Source of the DNA: Paenibacillus andongensis
GTDB taxonomy: Bacteria > Bacillota > Bacilli > Paenibacillales > NBRC-103111
Direction: 5' to 3'
DNA length: 64,000 nt
Assembly (NCBI RefSeq): GCF_025369935.1
Contig: NZ_CP104467.1
Span: forward strand, 2,301,001-2,365,000
Below the pieces are notes generated by a model that ran no database searches, was not told the origin of the DNA, and worked only from the letters and a program-made list of their open reading frames with translations. Shown here one piece after another: positions 36,909-45,276 of the stretch; the stretch's first letter is position 1; each line of letters opens with the position of its first letter. The translations under genes were made by a program, and so were the position numbers.

Positions 36909-36945
36909 AAGACGCCGGGGAAGATGCCCGGCGTCTTTCTTTTTG
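36909..36945 (+). terminator. Strong rho-independent terminator
   Basis: AAGACGCCGGG pairs exactly with CCCGGCGTCTT, then TTCTTTTTG. Ends the sigma/AHSA1 unit. Confidence 0.85.
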
Positions 36946-36976
36946 AACCCTAGTACGAGCGTGCTCTCCGTTAGCC

Positions 36977-37393
36977 TTAACCTTGTGCCGCATCCATGTT
37001 CATGTAGTTAATGGCCCACAGATGGCCGTCCAAGTCCACGAAGCCCCAATGATACATGAACCCATGATCTTCAGGTTCAGCGTGCAATTTCCCGCCCAAG
37101 GAGACCGCGGTATTCACGATTTCATCGACCTTTTCCCGGCTCTCGAAGGCCAATGCGATCGTCATCTGCGCATACTTGCTCGTATCGACGGATTCCTTCT
37201 CCGTGAGCGTATTAAAGAATGCTTGATTGATCAGCATGATCTGCAGGTTGTCGCCGATCACGATGGCTACCGAATTCTCGTTCTCGGGGAATTGCGGGTT
37301 GAGCTCGAATCCGAGTCCGGTGAAGAACGCTTTTGATTGTTCTACGTTTTTTACAGGCAGGTTGAAGCTCGTGAATGCGGACGTTAATGCCAT
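36977..37393 (-). CDS. VOC-family (glyoxalase/dioxygenase-fold) protein
   Basis: Vicinal-oxygen-chelate fold protein: ALTSAFTSFNLPVKNVEQSKAFFTGLGF at the N-terminus, DNLQIMLINQAFF, and EDHGFMYHWGFVDLDGHLWAINYM at the C-terminus, of the PhnB/lactoylglutathione lyase-related type. 138 residues. ATG 37393 follows GAGGTG on the minus strand; TTG 37399 is an alternative. Convergent with the sigma/AHSA1 unit. Function undetermined; often a resistance or detoxification accessory. Confidence 0.85.
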   Translation of the reverse strand: MALTSAFTSFNLPVKNVEQSKAFFTGLGFELNPQFPENENSVAIVIGDNLQIMLINQAFFNTLTEKESVDTSKYAQMTIALAFESREKVDEIVNTAVSLGGKLHAEPEDHGFMYHWGFVDLDGHLWAINYMNMDAAQG

Positions 37394-37617
37394 TTTCAAA
37401 ACACCTCTTCGTCAAATTAGTTTGTGTTCATTTATGCCTTCGTTTATATAGACGACAGCCGATCCGGGAATTCATCGGTCTCATGGATTCGGAAGCGTAA
37501 ATTTTTGAAAAATAACTTGGAATTGAGTTCGGATACCCGCCATTCCCGTAAGGTTGCTTATTCTTATTGTGCAGGGATAAAGATTGAACCTCTCTAAAAA
37601 GGAATTCGTCTGAATAT

Positions 37618-37800
37618 ATGACAATTAATGGGTGGGTATCGAGTGACGGAATGAGGAACGGTATGGAAATTAATGATAAACCGAAGTACGAAAGAAAAGT
37701 TCGAAACCGTCGCCATTTCAGTATTAGGTTAAATGTCTTTTTCATGCTTACATTTCTCCTGTTCTCTTCACTAATCGTACGTTTTGCTTATCGGTATTAA
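37618..37800 (+). pseudogene. N-terminal fragment of a penicillin-binding protein
   Basis: Encodes KPKYERKVRNRRHFSIRLN, then VFFMLTFLLFSSLIVRF, then a stop. An RRHFSIRLN stretch before a single membrane anchor is, from memory, the start of class B PBP transpeptidases in this genus. Homology stops after IVRFA, exactly where a short-chain dehydrogenase fragment begins in another frame, so this is one side of a deletion or recombination junction near 37780-37790. Confidence 0.6.
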
Positions 37801-38263
37801 GCAGAGCACATTCATGAATATGACCGAGGAACTTTGGGATGAGACCTACGCATTAAATGTAAAAAGCATCCTTCTGTGTTCACAGGCGGTATTAAAAGAC
37901 ATGATTCCAAGAAAAAGTGGCAAAATTATTAATCTTTCTTCAGCAGCAGCTCGTATTGGTGGTTCAGGCGAAAGTATCCACTACGCCTCAACAAAAGGTG
38001 CGGTAAATACGATGACAGTTGGAATGTCTATGGAGTTTATTGAACATGGAATTATTGTAAATGGAGTCGCCCCCGGAATGGTTGAAACGCCATTCCATGA
38101 TAAGTTTGCCCCTGATGAAAACCGTCTCGAACGATTAGTAGCCTCCGTTCCAATGAAACGTGCTGCAACTCCACTGGAAATAGCAGAAGTCATCTGCTTC
38201 CTTGCATCAGATGCTGCTAATTATATTTTAGGAGAAACCATTACCGTTAGCGGTGGTAGATGA
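37781..38263 (+). pseudogene. 5'-truncated short-chain dehydrogenase/reductase
   Basis: Contains the SDR core from FMNMTEELWDETYALNVKSIL through GKIINLSSAAARIG (catalytic Ser), YASTKGAV (Tyr-x-x-x-Lys), GIIVNGVAPGMVETPF and the C-terminal ANYILGETITVSGG. The first ~85 residues, including the Rossmann GxxxGxG cofactor loop and NNAG, are missing and replaced by a PBP fragment. Without a nucleotide site it cannot be a functional SDR. The remaining frame is intact, so truncation is recent. Confidence 0.82.
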
Positions 38264-38405
38264 AAATCTGCCACTTATTTTTTTCCAAGCCGTATTGAAT
38301 TAATGGAATAGCCGCGAAAGGCTGCCGTTTTCTCAACTCCCTCAGGATAATGGAAGTAGGAAATATTAGCTACTAAGAGAAATTAATATTAAAGAGGTGC
38401 AGTTT

Positions 38406-38744
38406 ATGAATAAAACATATGAAATTCAACCATTAAGATTAATGGGAAGATGGACAGTAGAATTAAATAACTTTTATGAATGCGAACCTGATAATTGCAA
38501 TGATTTTGGTGCATATTTTGTTGAAGATTTATTGCAACTTACCAATAGTAAATATAATCTTGTTCTCGATTTAGGTTGGTATCCAGAAAGCAATATAAAC
38601 GGTACTTATAAACTATTCTTAATTAATGATTATAATTGGGAAAAACCATTAGAATATTTTGAAAGTAGGAATACAAAAGCAATTGTAGATAAAATTGAGT
38701 ATTGGACAAACTATGGTTTTTATCAAAAGTATCTAAAAGGATAA
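38406..38744 (+). CDS. Hypothetical protein, 112 residues
   Basis: ATG 38406 follows AGAGGTG by 7 bases. Acidic, aromatic-rich soluble protein (GRWTVELNNFYECEPDN, FVEDLLQLTNSKYNLVLDLGWYPE, WTNYGFYQKYLKG). No membrane segment or signal. I do not recognise the family; immunity-protein-like size and composition are compatible but unproven. AT-rich compared with the sigma island upstream. A composite palindromic element follows 45 bases after its stop. Confidence 0.7.
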   Translation: MNKTYEIQPLRLMGRWTVELNNFYECEPDNCNDFGAYFVEDLLQLTNSKYNLVLDLGWYPESNINGTYKLFLINDYNWEKPLEYFESRNTKAIVDKIEYWTNYGFYQKYLKG

Positions 38745-38788
38745 TCCGATATTACTTAGGTATTTATAATTATATTGTGAGGAATTGC

Positions 38789-38846
38789 ACTAAGCTAACT
38801 GAGAACGATAGTGGAGAAGCTAGTAAATTGGCAGAGCTCCTTTTTG
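38789..38846 (+). repeat. Composite palindromic element, degenerate copy
   Basis: Arm CTAACTGAGAACGATAG (identical over 17 bases to the arm at 44105-44121), then a weak hairpin GGAGAAGCT...AGAGCTCC and TTTTT. Lies directly downstream of the 112-residue hypothetical gene. Confidence 0.65.
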
Positions 38847-39016
38847 TGATTTGCGACTCTTAATTGGTGTTTCTCCCGAAGTTTATAGGGACAGCTTGGT
38901 TCTGTTCCCCATTTTTTGAGCGTGTTAGGCGACATCTTGAGTCGGATCAACACCCCTAAATTTGTAATGCTGCATTCGTTGCCATATGCGGCGCGTAAAA
39001 GGAAGAGGAGGTTATC

Positions 39017-39661
39017 TTGAACATGAAGAAGAAACTACAAGCTCTTATCTGTGTCTGCTCCCTTGGTGTAATGGGGATAGCCGCACCAGTCGGTGCTCAA
39101 TCGTTAGGACAAGGCACACAAAGTGACCAAGTACTGGATATGCAAGAACGATTAAGCGCACTCGGTTACTTTAAAACAGGAATTACCGGTTACTACGGTA
39201 ACCAGACTAAGAATGCTGTAAAGAAATTTCAAGCCGGCTATGGCTTGTCAGTTGATGGTGAAGCCGATTCCTTAACTTTGTCTAAACTAAAAAATACGAT
39301 TTCACCCAAACAGTCGGTGCTGGACGAATTGGCGCGAATAATTCATTCCGAAGCCCGAGGGGAGTCCTTTTTAGGACAAGTTGCCGTGGGAGCTGTCGTT
39401 CTTAATCGAGTCCAGTCCGAAAAATTTCCTGATTCCATCACTGAGGTTATTCATCAACCAGGTCAATTTTCAGCCGTTGATGATGGTCAGTTTAACCTTA
39501 AACCAAATTTGTCAGCCTATCGCGCGGCAAAAGCCGCTTTGAATGGTTTGGATCCAACAACTGGAGCCCTTTATTTTTACAATCCTGATATTGCCCAGGC
39601 ATCTTGGAGCAAAAAAAGACCCGCCAAGATTACCATTGGTAATCACGTATTTACCCTTTAA
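39017..39661 (+). CDS. SleB-like cell-wall hydrolase with peptidoglycan-binding domain
   Basis: Exported lytic enzyme. TTG 39017 is 5 bases after AGAGGAGG (ATG 39023 is a possible alternative, 11 bases away). Signal peptide LQALICVCSLGVMGIAAPVGAQ, PG_binding_1 module (VLDMQERLSALGYFKTGITGYYGNQTKNAVKKFQ), then Hydrolase_2/SleB domain (LARIIHSEARGESFLGQVAVGAVVLNRV; catalytic Glu in HSEARGE). 214 residues. In this family it degrades spore cortex or cell wall; without YpeB nearby it may serve growth or germination. Confidence 0.9.
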   Translation: MNMKKKLQALICVCSLGVMGIAAPVGAQSLGQGTQSDQVLDMQERLSALGYFKTGITGYYGNQTKNAVKKFQAGYGLSVDGEADSLTLSKLKNTISPKQSVLDELARIIHSEARGESFLGQVAVGAVVLNRVQSEKFPDSITEVIHQPGQFSAVDDGQFNLKPNLSAYRAAKAALNGLDPTTGALYFYNPDIAQASWSKKRPAKITIGNHVFTL

Positions 39662-39679
39662 GAGTAGGGACAAATGAAA

Positions 39680-39708
39680 AAAGTCGCGAATATCGCGGCT
39701 TTTTTTGC
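39680..39708 (+). terminator. Rho-independent terminator
   Basis: AGTCGCGA pairs with TCGCGGCT around ATA, followed by TTTTTTT. Ends the SleB-like gene. Confidence 0.82.
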
Positions 39709-39878
39709 TGTTTAAATATAATTCTTAATTTCATAAAATGGTTAATTTAGATGATTTATGGCGGATTCGACGGTGTCGCTAGTCCCTACGGAATACACAA
39801 CGCTGCAAGCCACAAAGCGCGGAACAACATCGAATTACTATGTTAGAACTCAAACGAATCTGACTTAGGAGTGTAGTT

Positions 39879-40106
39879 ATGGAGAGTGAAATTGAATTGG
39901 CTGTGGAGAAAATTGAGCAATTAAATACGAGAAGTCAAAAAGCAATGATGGAGTTAATTCGAAAAAGCTTGAAAATGAACGATGACGAGTTCAATAAAGA
40001 ACTGCTGTTAGCCTACGCTCATCAAAATCCAGTTCATATTTTGGAAATAACTATCGCTCTAAAATATGAAGAGATTATTAAAGCATTACCGGAGCAGTAC
40101 GTTTAG
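39879..40106 (+). CDS. Small hypothetical protein, 75 residues
   Basis: ATG follows TAGGAG by 8 bases. Charged helical protein (SEIELAVEKIEQLNTRSQKAMMELIRK; FNKELLLAYAHQNPVHIL). No signal or membrane helix. Family not recognised. A degenerate composite palindromic element follows it. Confidence 0.6.
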   Translation: MESEIELAVEKIEQLNTRSQKAMMELIRKSLKMNDDEFNKELLLAYAHQNPVHILEITIALKYEEIIKALPEQYV

Positions 40107-40192
40107 AATTGTTGTTCTGGCAAGCCTGCAGCTGTTGTGAGATGAGATTTAACTTATCGGGTAAGTATTTGGCAAATGACCAGTAACCAGGA

Positions 40193-40291
40193 CTACCGCT
40201 GAACGTTACTTCAATAAACTACAAAGTGACGCTGCCGCCGCGAAAACGAGTGGCAGCCTCATTAAGCTATTGGGCAGTAATGTTGCACAAG
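40193..40291 (+). repeat. Composite palindromic element
   Basis: Degenerate first arm (TGAACGTTACTTCAAT), hairpin GCTGCC...GGCAGC (about 40231-40257), second arm TTAAGCTATTGGGCAGTAAT. Situated between the 75-residue gene and the truncated HAD gene. Confidence 0.55.
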
Positions 40292-40350
40292 AGGTGTTTT
40301 TACCGCATAAGTCGAATATGTTTGAAACGTGTTGGTGGAGGTTGCTAAAT

Positions 40351-40620
40351 GTGGATAATAAAGAAATAATTCTCGATGTTGCAGGCGTACTTGCTACCAA
40401 TTTTTCTCCTCATTTTTGGCAAGAACTTTCGGAAGAGTCGAATACACCTTATGAAATGCTTTTTCATTTAAGAAAGGAAATGCGTGAAGAGTTATGGACT
40501 GGAAGGATACCAGAGGAGGGGTTCTGGGACCAGCTGCGCATGAAATTTCCTGCAATTAATATAGCGAACGATAGCTCAATAAAATACCAAAACAGGCTAC
40601 CGCAGATTTATTCTCGGTAG
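40351..40620 (+). pseudogene. Truncated HAD-family hydrolase running into a repeat element
   Basis: GTG 40351 lies 8 bases after GGAGGTT. Reads EIILDVAGVLATNFSPHFW (HAD motif I, first Asp), then ELWTGRIPEEGFWDQLRMK of the cap helices, then stops making HAD sense. The last ~20 codons (NIANDSSIKYQNRLPQIYSR) are encoded by the first arm and hairpin of a composite palindromic element, with the stop inside the 3' stem. HAD motifs II-IV are missing: about 89 residues against an expected ~200. Confidence 0.7.
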
Positions 40621-40652
40621 CCTGTTCCGTTAACGGGCAGCTATCCAATGTT
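40560..40652 (+). repeat. Composite palindromic element overlapping a coding end
   Basis: Arm GCGAACGATAGCTCAATAAA (40564-40583), perfect 12-base stem AACAGGCTACCG / CGGTAGCCTGTT (40591-40626), second arm CCGTTAACGGGCAGCTATCC (40627-40646). The first arm matches ACGATAGCTCAA of the copy at 55119. Confidence 0.75.
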
Positions 40653-40810
40653 AATATCTTAGTTTTACAAATGACTACATAGATACGCCCTTATTAAACC
40701 GCTATAATATGCGAAGGACATAATGACCTTAAAATAAATAATTTCAATGATTTTTAAGGGGGCTCAACCTCTATGCTGTCTAAAAAAGAATAAAGGAGCT
40801 GTTACGTTAA

Positions 40811-41260
40811 ATGAAACAGATTACTCTTCGCCAATCCCAAAATTCCGATGTTGAGACAATTGCTAATTTACGTGCAATTGTACTACGAAATGATTTAACT
40901 AGGTTAGGAAGGTTTGATGAAGAGAAGGTTCGTCAACGCTTCCGTAATTCATTTGACTCAGATCACACTTGGATTATTGAGTCAGATTCTTCTTTTGTTG
41001 GCTGCGTAGCTCTTAAACCAACGTTAGATGGTTATTTATTGGAACATTTCTATATTTATCCCAATTACCAAGGTAAAGGGGTCGGTAGTCATGTATTAAA
41101 AAAATTGCTTGAACAAAATGATGTAAAAGGAAAACGTGTAACATTAAATGTTTTACAAGGAAGCTCTGCTAAACGTCTTTATGAACGGTTTGGTTTTAAA
41201 GTTGAAAGTGAGGATCTCATAGACGTTTACATGTCTGTGAATGTAGAGGGAAATATCTGA
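40811..41260 (+). CDS. GNAT-family N-acetyltransferase
   Basis: Acetyl-CoA-dependent acetyltransferase: ITLRQSQNSDVETIANLRAIVL, VGCVALKPTLDGYLLEHFYIYPNYQGKGVGSHVLKKLL (acetyl-CoA loop QGKGVGS) and VLQGSSAKRLYERFGFKVESE. 149 residues, full length. AAAGGAG precedes the ATG by about 14 bases, a little far. Substrate unknown. A composite palindromic element follows about 70 bases after the stop. Confidence 0.87.
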   Translation: MKQITLRQSQNSDVETIANLRAIVLRNDLTRLGRFDEEKVRQRFRNSFDSDHTWIIESDSSFVGCVALKPTLDGYLLEHFYIYPNYQGKGVGSHVLKKLLEQNDVKGKRVTLNVLQGSSAKRLYERFGFKVESEDLIDVYMSVNVEGNI

Positions 41261-41330
41261 ACCTGAAGAGCATATAGAAACTGACGGATATTATATAGAG
41301 ATCAGGTAATTCAATCCTTGGCATATGTTA

Positions 41331-41381
41331 TTAAACTAACGCAGAACTATAGTTCAATATCAAAAGCTGCCGAGGCAGCCC
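41331..41381 (+). repeat. Composite palindromic element
   Basis: Arm TTAAACTAACGCAGAACTAT followed by AGTTCAAT, then hairpin GCTGCCGAGGCAGC. Follows the GNAT gene. Second arm not clear. Confidence 0.65.
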
Positions 41382-41617
41382 TTCATTCAAATAACAGATA
41401 GGATATCCCCAATATGTGATATTATTTTAACATAATAGAATGACGAGAAATTTAATAACAAAGGTATGCTCCGGAGCAGAAATGGTAGCAAGCGACATCG
41501 GGCCATCTGACATTCAAAAAAATATTTTCGCATAATGTAGAAATCCATCGAACTGGATCGTCATTATAGTGAAGACATGAAACAGCCCCATTATGAATGT
41601 TGAGAGGAGCAAAAACC

Positions 41618-41968
41618 ATGAATTACACACTGTTAATGTATGAAACGACGGAGGATTTCGCCAAACGAAAAGATCCGATTCACAAGGAGGCATATGCCGC
41701 AAGCTGGGCCCATTATGTCAAAGCGATGCTCGATTCAGGCATTGTTGTAAACGGTGCAGGTCTCGAGGCCCCCGAAACCGCAACCACGCTTAGCCTCAGG
41801 GGTGGTGAATTGCTGGTTCAGGATGGCCCGATCACCGAAACCAAGGAGCATCTTGGCGGTTTGATGATCATCGACGTACCAGATTTGGACACCGCATTGG
41901 AATGGGCAGCACGTTGTCCCGGTAGCTCGGTTGAGGTTCGCCCTAACTTGCATCCAGTTTCGTTATGA
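41618..41968 (+). CDS. YciI/DGPF-domain protein, partner of ECF42 sigma
   Basis: YCII-related ferredoxin-like fold protein: MNYTLLMYETTEDFAKR, VVNGAGLEAPETATTLSLRGG, VQDGPITETKEHLGG (the DGPF-type motif) and GLMIIDVPDLDTALEWAARCP. ATG 41618 follows GAGAGGAG. It overlaps the next gene's ATG by 4 bases (ATGA-type), so the two are coupled. DGPF proteins are the conserved neighbours of ECF42 sigma factors and probable regulators or targets of them. Confidence 0.88.
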   Translation: MNYTLLMYETTEDFAKRKDPIHKEAYAASWAHYVKAMLDSGIVVNGAGLEAPETATTLSLRGGELLVQDGPITETKEHLGGLMIIDVPDLDTALEWAARCPGSSVEVRPNLHPVSL

Positions 41969-43200
41969 GCACCATGCATGCTCATCAACTGATTGAACAG
42001 ACGGCCCGTGATTCCTACGGCCGTCTGGTTGCTTTTCTGGCTGTGCGCTGGCGTGACCTAGCCGCAGCGGAGGATGCGCTTGCCGACGCTTTCCTGGCCG
42101 CGCTTGAATCATGGCCTGCGACAGGAGTGCCAAATAATCCCGAGGCCTGGCTGCTTACTGCTGCGCAGCGCAGACTGATCGACAGTACCCGGCATGCCAG
42201 GGTGCATGCTGGTGTGGAACAGACTTTGATCGCAATGGCGAAAAATACGCAGAAATGGTCCGAAATCGAAGCGTCTTTTCCGGATGAACGGCTCAAGATG
42301 CTGTTCATTTGCGCCCATCCCGAAATTGATCCAGCCGTGCGTACACCGCTCATGCTCCAGTCTGTACTTGGCCTTGACGCAGCCCGCATTGCTTCTGCCT
42401 TCGTTGTTAAGCCTGCAACGATGGGGCAGCGGCTTACCCGCGCGAAAGCGAAACTGAAAAGCGGTGACATTATATTCGACTTGCCTGGGAAGGACGAATG
42501 GCCTGAGCGCCTTGAAGCTGTACTTGAAGCTGTCTATGCAGCCTATGGAAGCGGCTGGGATGATGTGGCAGGTGTAGATCCACGCCGGAAAGGAATGGCC
42601 GAAGAAGCGATTTTCATGGGAAGACTGATCTTACGGTTCATGCCGGGAGAACCGGAAGCGCTGGGATTAATGGCGCTTATGCTGCACTGCGAAGCACGCC
42701 GCCATGTGCGGCGCAATGAGGCAGGTGACTATGTTCCGATAACTGAACAGGATCATTCTCGTTGGTCAGTCATGATGATCGAGGAGGCGGAACATTGCCT
42801 TCGTGTTGCTGCGCAAGGAAACCGCATCGGGCGGTTCCAACTTGAAGCGGCGATTCAATCCGTGCACGCCCAGCGTGCCTGGACTGGCCGAACGGAGTGG
42901 GAAGCGATCGCATTGCTGTACGAGGGGCTCGTACGTATCGCGCCAACGATCGGCGCAATCGTCGGCCGGGCGGCAGCCGTTGCTGAGGCGCGTGGGGCCG
43001 AAATCGGGATGGCGCTGCTGAAAGAAGTGCCGGCCGATGCGGTCAAGAGCTATCAACCTTATTGGGCCCTAAGCGCCCATTTGTTCAAGCGGATGCAGAG
43101 GTTCGAACAAGCCCGTGCCGCGTACAGCCGCGCCATCGGATTGTGCATGGATCCCTCCATCCGCGAGTTTCTGGAGAAGCAAGCTGGAGAATGTGAGTAG
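41965..43200 (+). CDS. ECF42-like RNA polymerase sigma factor with TPR-like C-terminal extension
   Basis: Region 2 (SYGRLVAFLAVRWRDLAAAEDALADAFLAALESWP, NPEAWLLTAAQRRLIDSTR) and region 4 (LMLQSVLGLDAARIASAFVVKPATMGQRLTRAKAKLK) are followed by a helical C-terminal domain of about 220 residues (GRLILRFMPGEPEALGLMALMLHCEARR; FKRMQRFEQARAAYSRAIGLC), the TPR-like extension that defines ECF42. No anti-sigma gene nearby; in this group the C-terminal domain itself controls activity. Higher GC than neighbours, so probably acquired as a unit with the DGPF gene. Confidence 0.9.
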   Translation: MSTMHAHQLIEQTARDSYGRLVAFLAVRWRDLAAAEDALADAFLAALESWPATGVPNNPEAWLLTAAQRRLIDSTRHARVHAGVEQTLIAMAKNTQKWSEIEASFPDERLKMLFICAHPEIDPAVRTPLMLQSVLGLDAARIASAFVVKPATMGQRLTRAKAKLKSGDIIFDLPGKDEWPERLEAVLEAVYAAYGSGWDDVAGVDPRRKGMAEEAIFMGRLILRFMPGEPEALGLMALMLHCEARRHVRRNEAGDYVPITEQDHSRWSVMMIEEAEHCLRVAAQGNRIGRFQLEAAIQSVHAQRAWTGRTEWEAIALLYEGLVRIAPTIGAIVGRAAAVAEARGAEIGMALLKEVPADAVKSYQPYWALSAHLFKRMQRFEQARAAYSRAIGLCMDPSIREFLEKQAGECE

Positions 43201-43202
43201 TC

Positions 43203-43248
43203 AGGTCTGTCGTCATGGATGTATAAATCCAGGGACAGATCTTTTTTT
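43203..43248 (+). terminator. Rho-independent terminator
   Basis: AGGTCTGTC pairs with GACAGATCT (one G-U) and is followed by seven Ts. Ends the ECF42 unit. Confidence 0.75.
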
Positions 43249-43277
43249 GTTTTGTTCTCAAAATGCGATTGACATAT

Positions 43278-43442
43278 TCACACGGGCTCCACGATAGTTA
43301 CGGCATCAAGTTTCATTTCAATATTAACTTCAGATGTTTTGCCGATTTCGTTCGGTGAGATTGATCCGATAACAACACGCATCGTTGACGGCTGTGCCAT
43401 GGATAATTTGCACCCGCTTATGATCACCGACGCAGCAGGCAT
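43278..43442 (-). CDS. Possible small protein or gene remnant, 54 residues
   Basis: Minus-strand frame starting MPAASVIISGC and containing MRVVIGSISPNEIGKTS and EVNIEMKLDAVTIVEPV. The beta-rich, non-repetitive composition looks like real protein, perhaps the C-terminal end of a longer lost gene. No convincing ribosome site. Family not recognised. Confidence 0.3.
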   Translation of the reverse strand: MPAASVIISGCKLSMAQPSTMRVVIGSISPNEIGKTSEVNIEMKLDAVTIVEPV

Positions 43443-43482
43443 AAGATAGCACGATTTACTAAAGTTTTTTGCTCACTTATGA

Positions 43483-43510
43483 TTAAACTATCGGGCAGTT
43501 ATGTTCAATC
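43483..43510 (+). repeat. Single arm of the palindromic element family
   Basis: TTAAACTATCGGGCAGTTAT then GTTCAATC: an imperfect palindrome matching the second arms at 44170 and 40262. Located 58 bases before the GrpB gene. Confidence 0.6.
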
Positions 43511-43567
43511 ACAAGGAAATGAAAAAGTGTTAAAATAAATTAAATAATCATTTTTCTGGAGGCGTGT

Positions 43568-44098
43568 ATGGAGAATAGCATAATTATTGAGGAGTATAGC
43601 TCGGATTGGTTTTTTCAATCTCAAAAAGAAGCTATGAAAATAAGAGAAGTATTAAGTAATAGAATCCTTGGAATTGAACACATTGGTAGTACATCAGTAG
43701 AAGGATTAGGTGCAAAACCGATTATTGATTTTATGGTTGGAGTAAGTGATTTAAACAAGGTAGATGAATTCATTGGACCATTACATAAAATTAACTATGA
43801 GCACGTTTTTCACAAGGAACTTCCCAATAGAAGGTTTTTTAGAAAAGGTGAAAGAGGTGCTGGTACACATCATCTTCATATGTATAAATTCGGTGGTGAA
43901 GATTGGAATAATAATATTTTGTTTAGAGATTATTTAAAAACTCATCTAGATGTATTAATACAATACTGTAATTTGAAGAAGAAGCTTGCTGAAGAATATC
44001 CTAATGATAGAGCGGCATATACGAAAGCTAAACATCCCTTTATAACACAAATAATTGAAAAGGCTAAAATTGATATATGTAAAGGAAAATCACATTAG
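43568..44098 (+). CDS. GrpB family protein (UPF0157, nucleotidyltransferase-like)
   Basis: Signatures IEEYSSDWFFQSQKEAMKIREVL, GIEHIGSTSVEGLGAKPIIDFMVGV (the nucleotidyltransferase-like GSTSVxGLxAKPxID core) and RRFFRKGERGAGTHHLHMYKFGGEDWNNNILFRDYL. 176 residues, full length. TGGAGG precedes the ATG. Predicted fold is nucleotidyltransferase; cellular role not known. A well-formed composite palindromic element begins 2 bases after its stop. Confidence 0.9.
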   Translation: MENSIIIEEYSSDWFFQSQKEAMKIREVLSNRILGIEHIGSTSVEGLGAKPIIDFMVGVSDLNKVDEFIGPLHKINYEHVFHKELPNRRFFRKGERGAGTHHLHMYKFGGEDWNNNILFRDYLKTHLDVLIQYCNLKKKLAEEYPNDRAAYTKAKHPFITQIIEKAKIDICKGKSH

Positions 44099-44099
44099 G

Positions 44100-44196
44100 T
44101 TGAACTAACTGAGAACGATAGTTCAATCAATAAAGCATGAAGGTAGCCGGACTGTGATCGGCTGCCTTTTTGAACTATCGGGACGGATAATTCAAC
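44100..44196 (+). repeat. Composite palindromic element, best-preserved copy
   Basis: First arm: TTGAACTA (44100-44107), 11-base spacer, TAGTTCAA (44119-44126), a perfect 8-base inverted repeat. Middle: hairpin GGTAGCCG...CGGCTGCC (44142-44166) and TTTTT. Second arm: TTGAACTA (44170-44177), 10-base spacer, TAATTCAA (44188-44195). The middle part should act as a terminator for the GrpB gene. Type copy for the family. Confidence 0.85.
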
Positions 44197-44321
44197 AAGA
44201 ACCCCTAATGAAAAGTATTTATTTACCTCTGGCTATAAAAGAAAAATAATGTTTCACTATATCATGATTTATGTCATTCGGTGCATGAATAATGAGGATA
44301 GAGGAACGAGGACGATAAAAT

Positions 44322-45029
44322 TTGATTGAATGGTTCTATAAACATGAAAAGGATAAATACGGTCCTTTTACTGCCGAGGAAATTAGGGATCTAATCAGTG
44401 CAGGGCAAATTAAGAGAGGTACGCTTCTAAGGAAACACAAGTTCGGAGAATGGTTAGCAGCCGAAATATATACTCAATTTGATTGGAATGAAGAAAAAAC
44501 GCATGTTAGACCATGGCTCCGTTTATGGGCTAGATATTTGGATACTTTGTTGTGTGTATGTTTAATTCAAGTATTAGATAGTTTGTCCATGCCATTTGTT
44601 ACTCAAGTTATGGATTGGATCATGTATGGGCCATTGTTAGTGTCGGGGACAGAGGAATACGTAATGGCAATGATTATTTTGCTGGGCTGGATACCTCTCG
44701 AATCTCTGCTTCTGTCCAAAGTGGGAACAACCCCAGGCAAATTTATATTCGGGGTAAAGGTAAGAAATCCAGATGGATCTAAGCTTTCTTTACGACAAGC
44801 TTGCAAAAGAAGCTTTCTTGTTTGGTGGCGTGGGGAGGCCGCTGGCGTTCCAATAATTTATTTAATTACGTATGCGTGTGGCTATCAAACATTGAAGAAA
44901 AAACTGCGACAGACTACATGGGATCGGGAAATGAAGGTTGTTGTATCTCATCGGACTACTTCATTTTGGCTTGAAGCTCTAAATTTTCTTATAGTAGCTG
45001 GACTTGTGTACTACTACTTTTTCGGGTAA
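44322..45029 (+). CDS. GYF_2 domain plus RDD-family membrane protein
   Basis: TTG start after AGAGGAACGAGG. N-terminal GYF_2/DUF4339 domain (EWFYKHEKDKYGPFTAEEIRDLISAGQIKRGTLL, residues 3-55), then an RDD domain with RLWARYLDTLLCVCLIQVLD, PLESLLLSKVGTTPGKFIFGVKVRNPDG and about four to five hydrophobic segments. 235 residues. The combination is recurrent in Firmicutes; RDD proteins are suspected transporters or membrane assembly factors and GYF_2 a protein-interaction module. Role unknown. Confidence 0.87.
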   Translation: MIEWFYKHEKDKYGPFTAEEIRDLISAGQIKRGTLLRKHKFGEWLAAEIYTQFDWNEEKTHVRPWLRLWARYLDTLLCVCLIQVLDSLSMPFVTQVMDWIMYGPLLVSGTEEYVMAMIILLGWIPLESLLLSKVGTTPGKFIFGVKVRNPDGSKLSLRQACKRSFLVWWRGEAAGVPIIYLITYACGYQTLKKKLRQTTWDREMKVVVSHRTTSFWLEALNFLIVAGLVYYYFFG

Positions 45030-45059
45030 TAGCGAGTAGGATAGTTAAGGGGGCTGAGA

Positions 45060-45230
45060 ATGAAGCTTATTAAAGTGCCAATGATGTCAACACTCATTGT
45101 TTAAGGCTTTTCTTTGGTCGGTACTTTGGGTTCAAACAATATATTTTCTTGACCTCCAACAGGAATTATGTGTGACAAGAACATATATCGTTTGCCGAAT
45201 GATGACAAGAACTTGTATTGTTATACGTAA
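45060..45230 (+). pseudogene. Possible small exported-protein gene broken by in-frame stops
   Basis: AAGGGGG ribosome site and ATG 45060 start MKLIKVPMMSTLIV, a TAA, GFSLVGTLGSNNIFS, a TGA, then PPTGIMCDKNIYRLPNDDKN and LYCYT. Ignoring the two stops, the single frame keeps a signal-peptide-like start followed by polar sequence for 56 codons. Could be chance. Confidence 0.35.
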
Positions 45231-45276
45231 CTGAAAACCCTTCTCAACACCAGGTTAAATTAGAATGAAACGTAAG

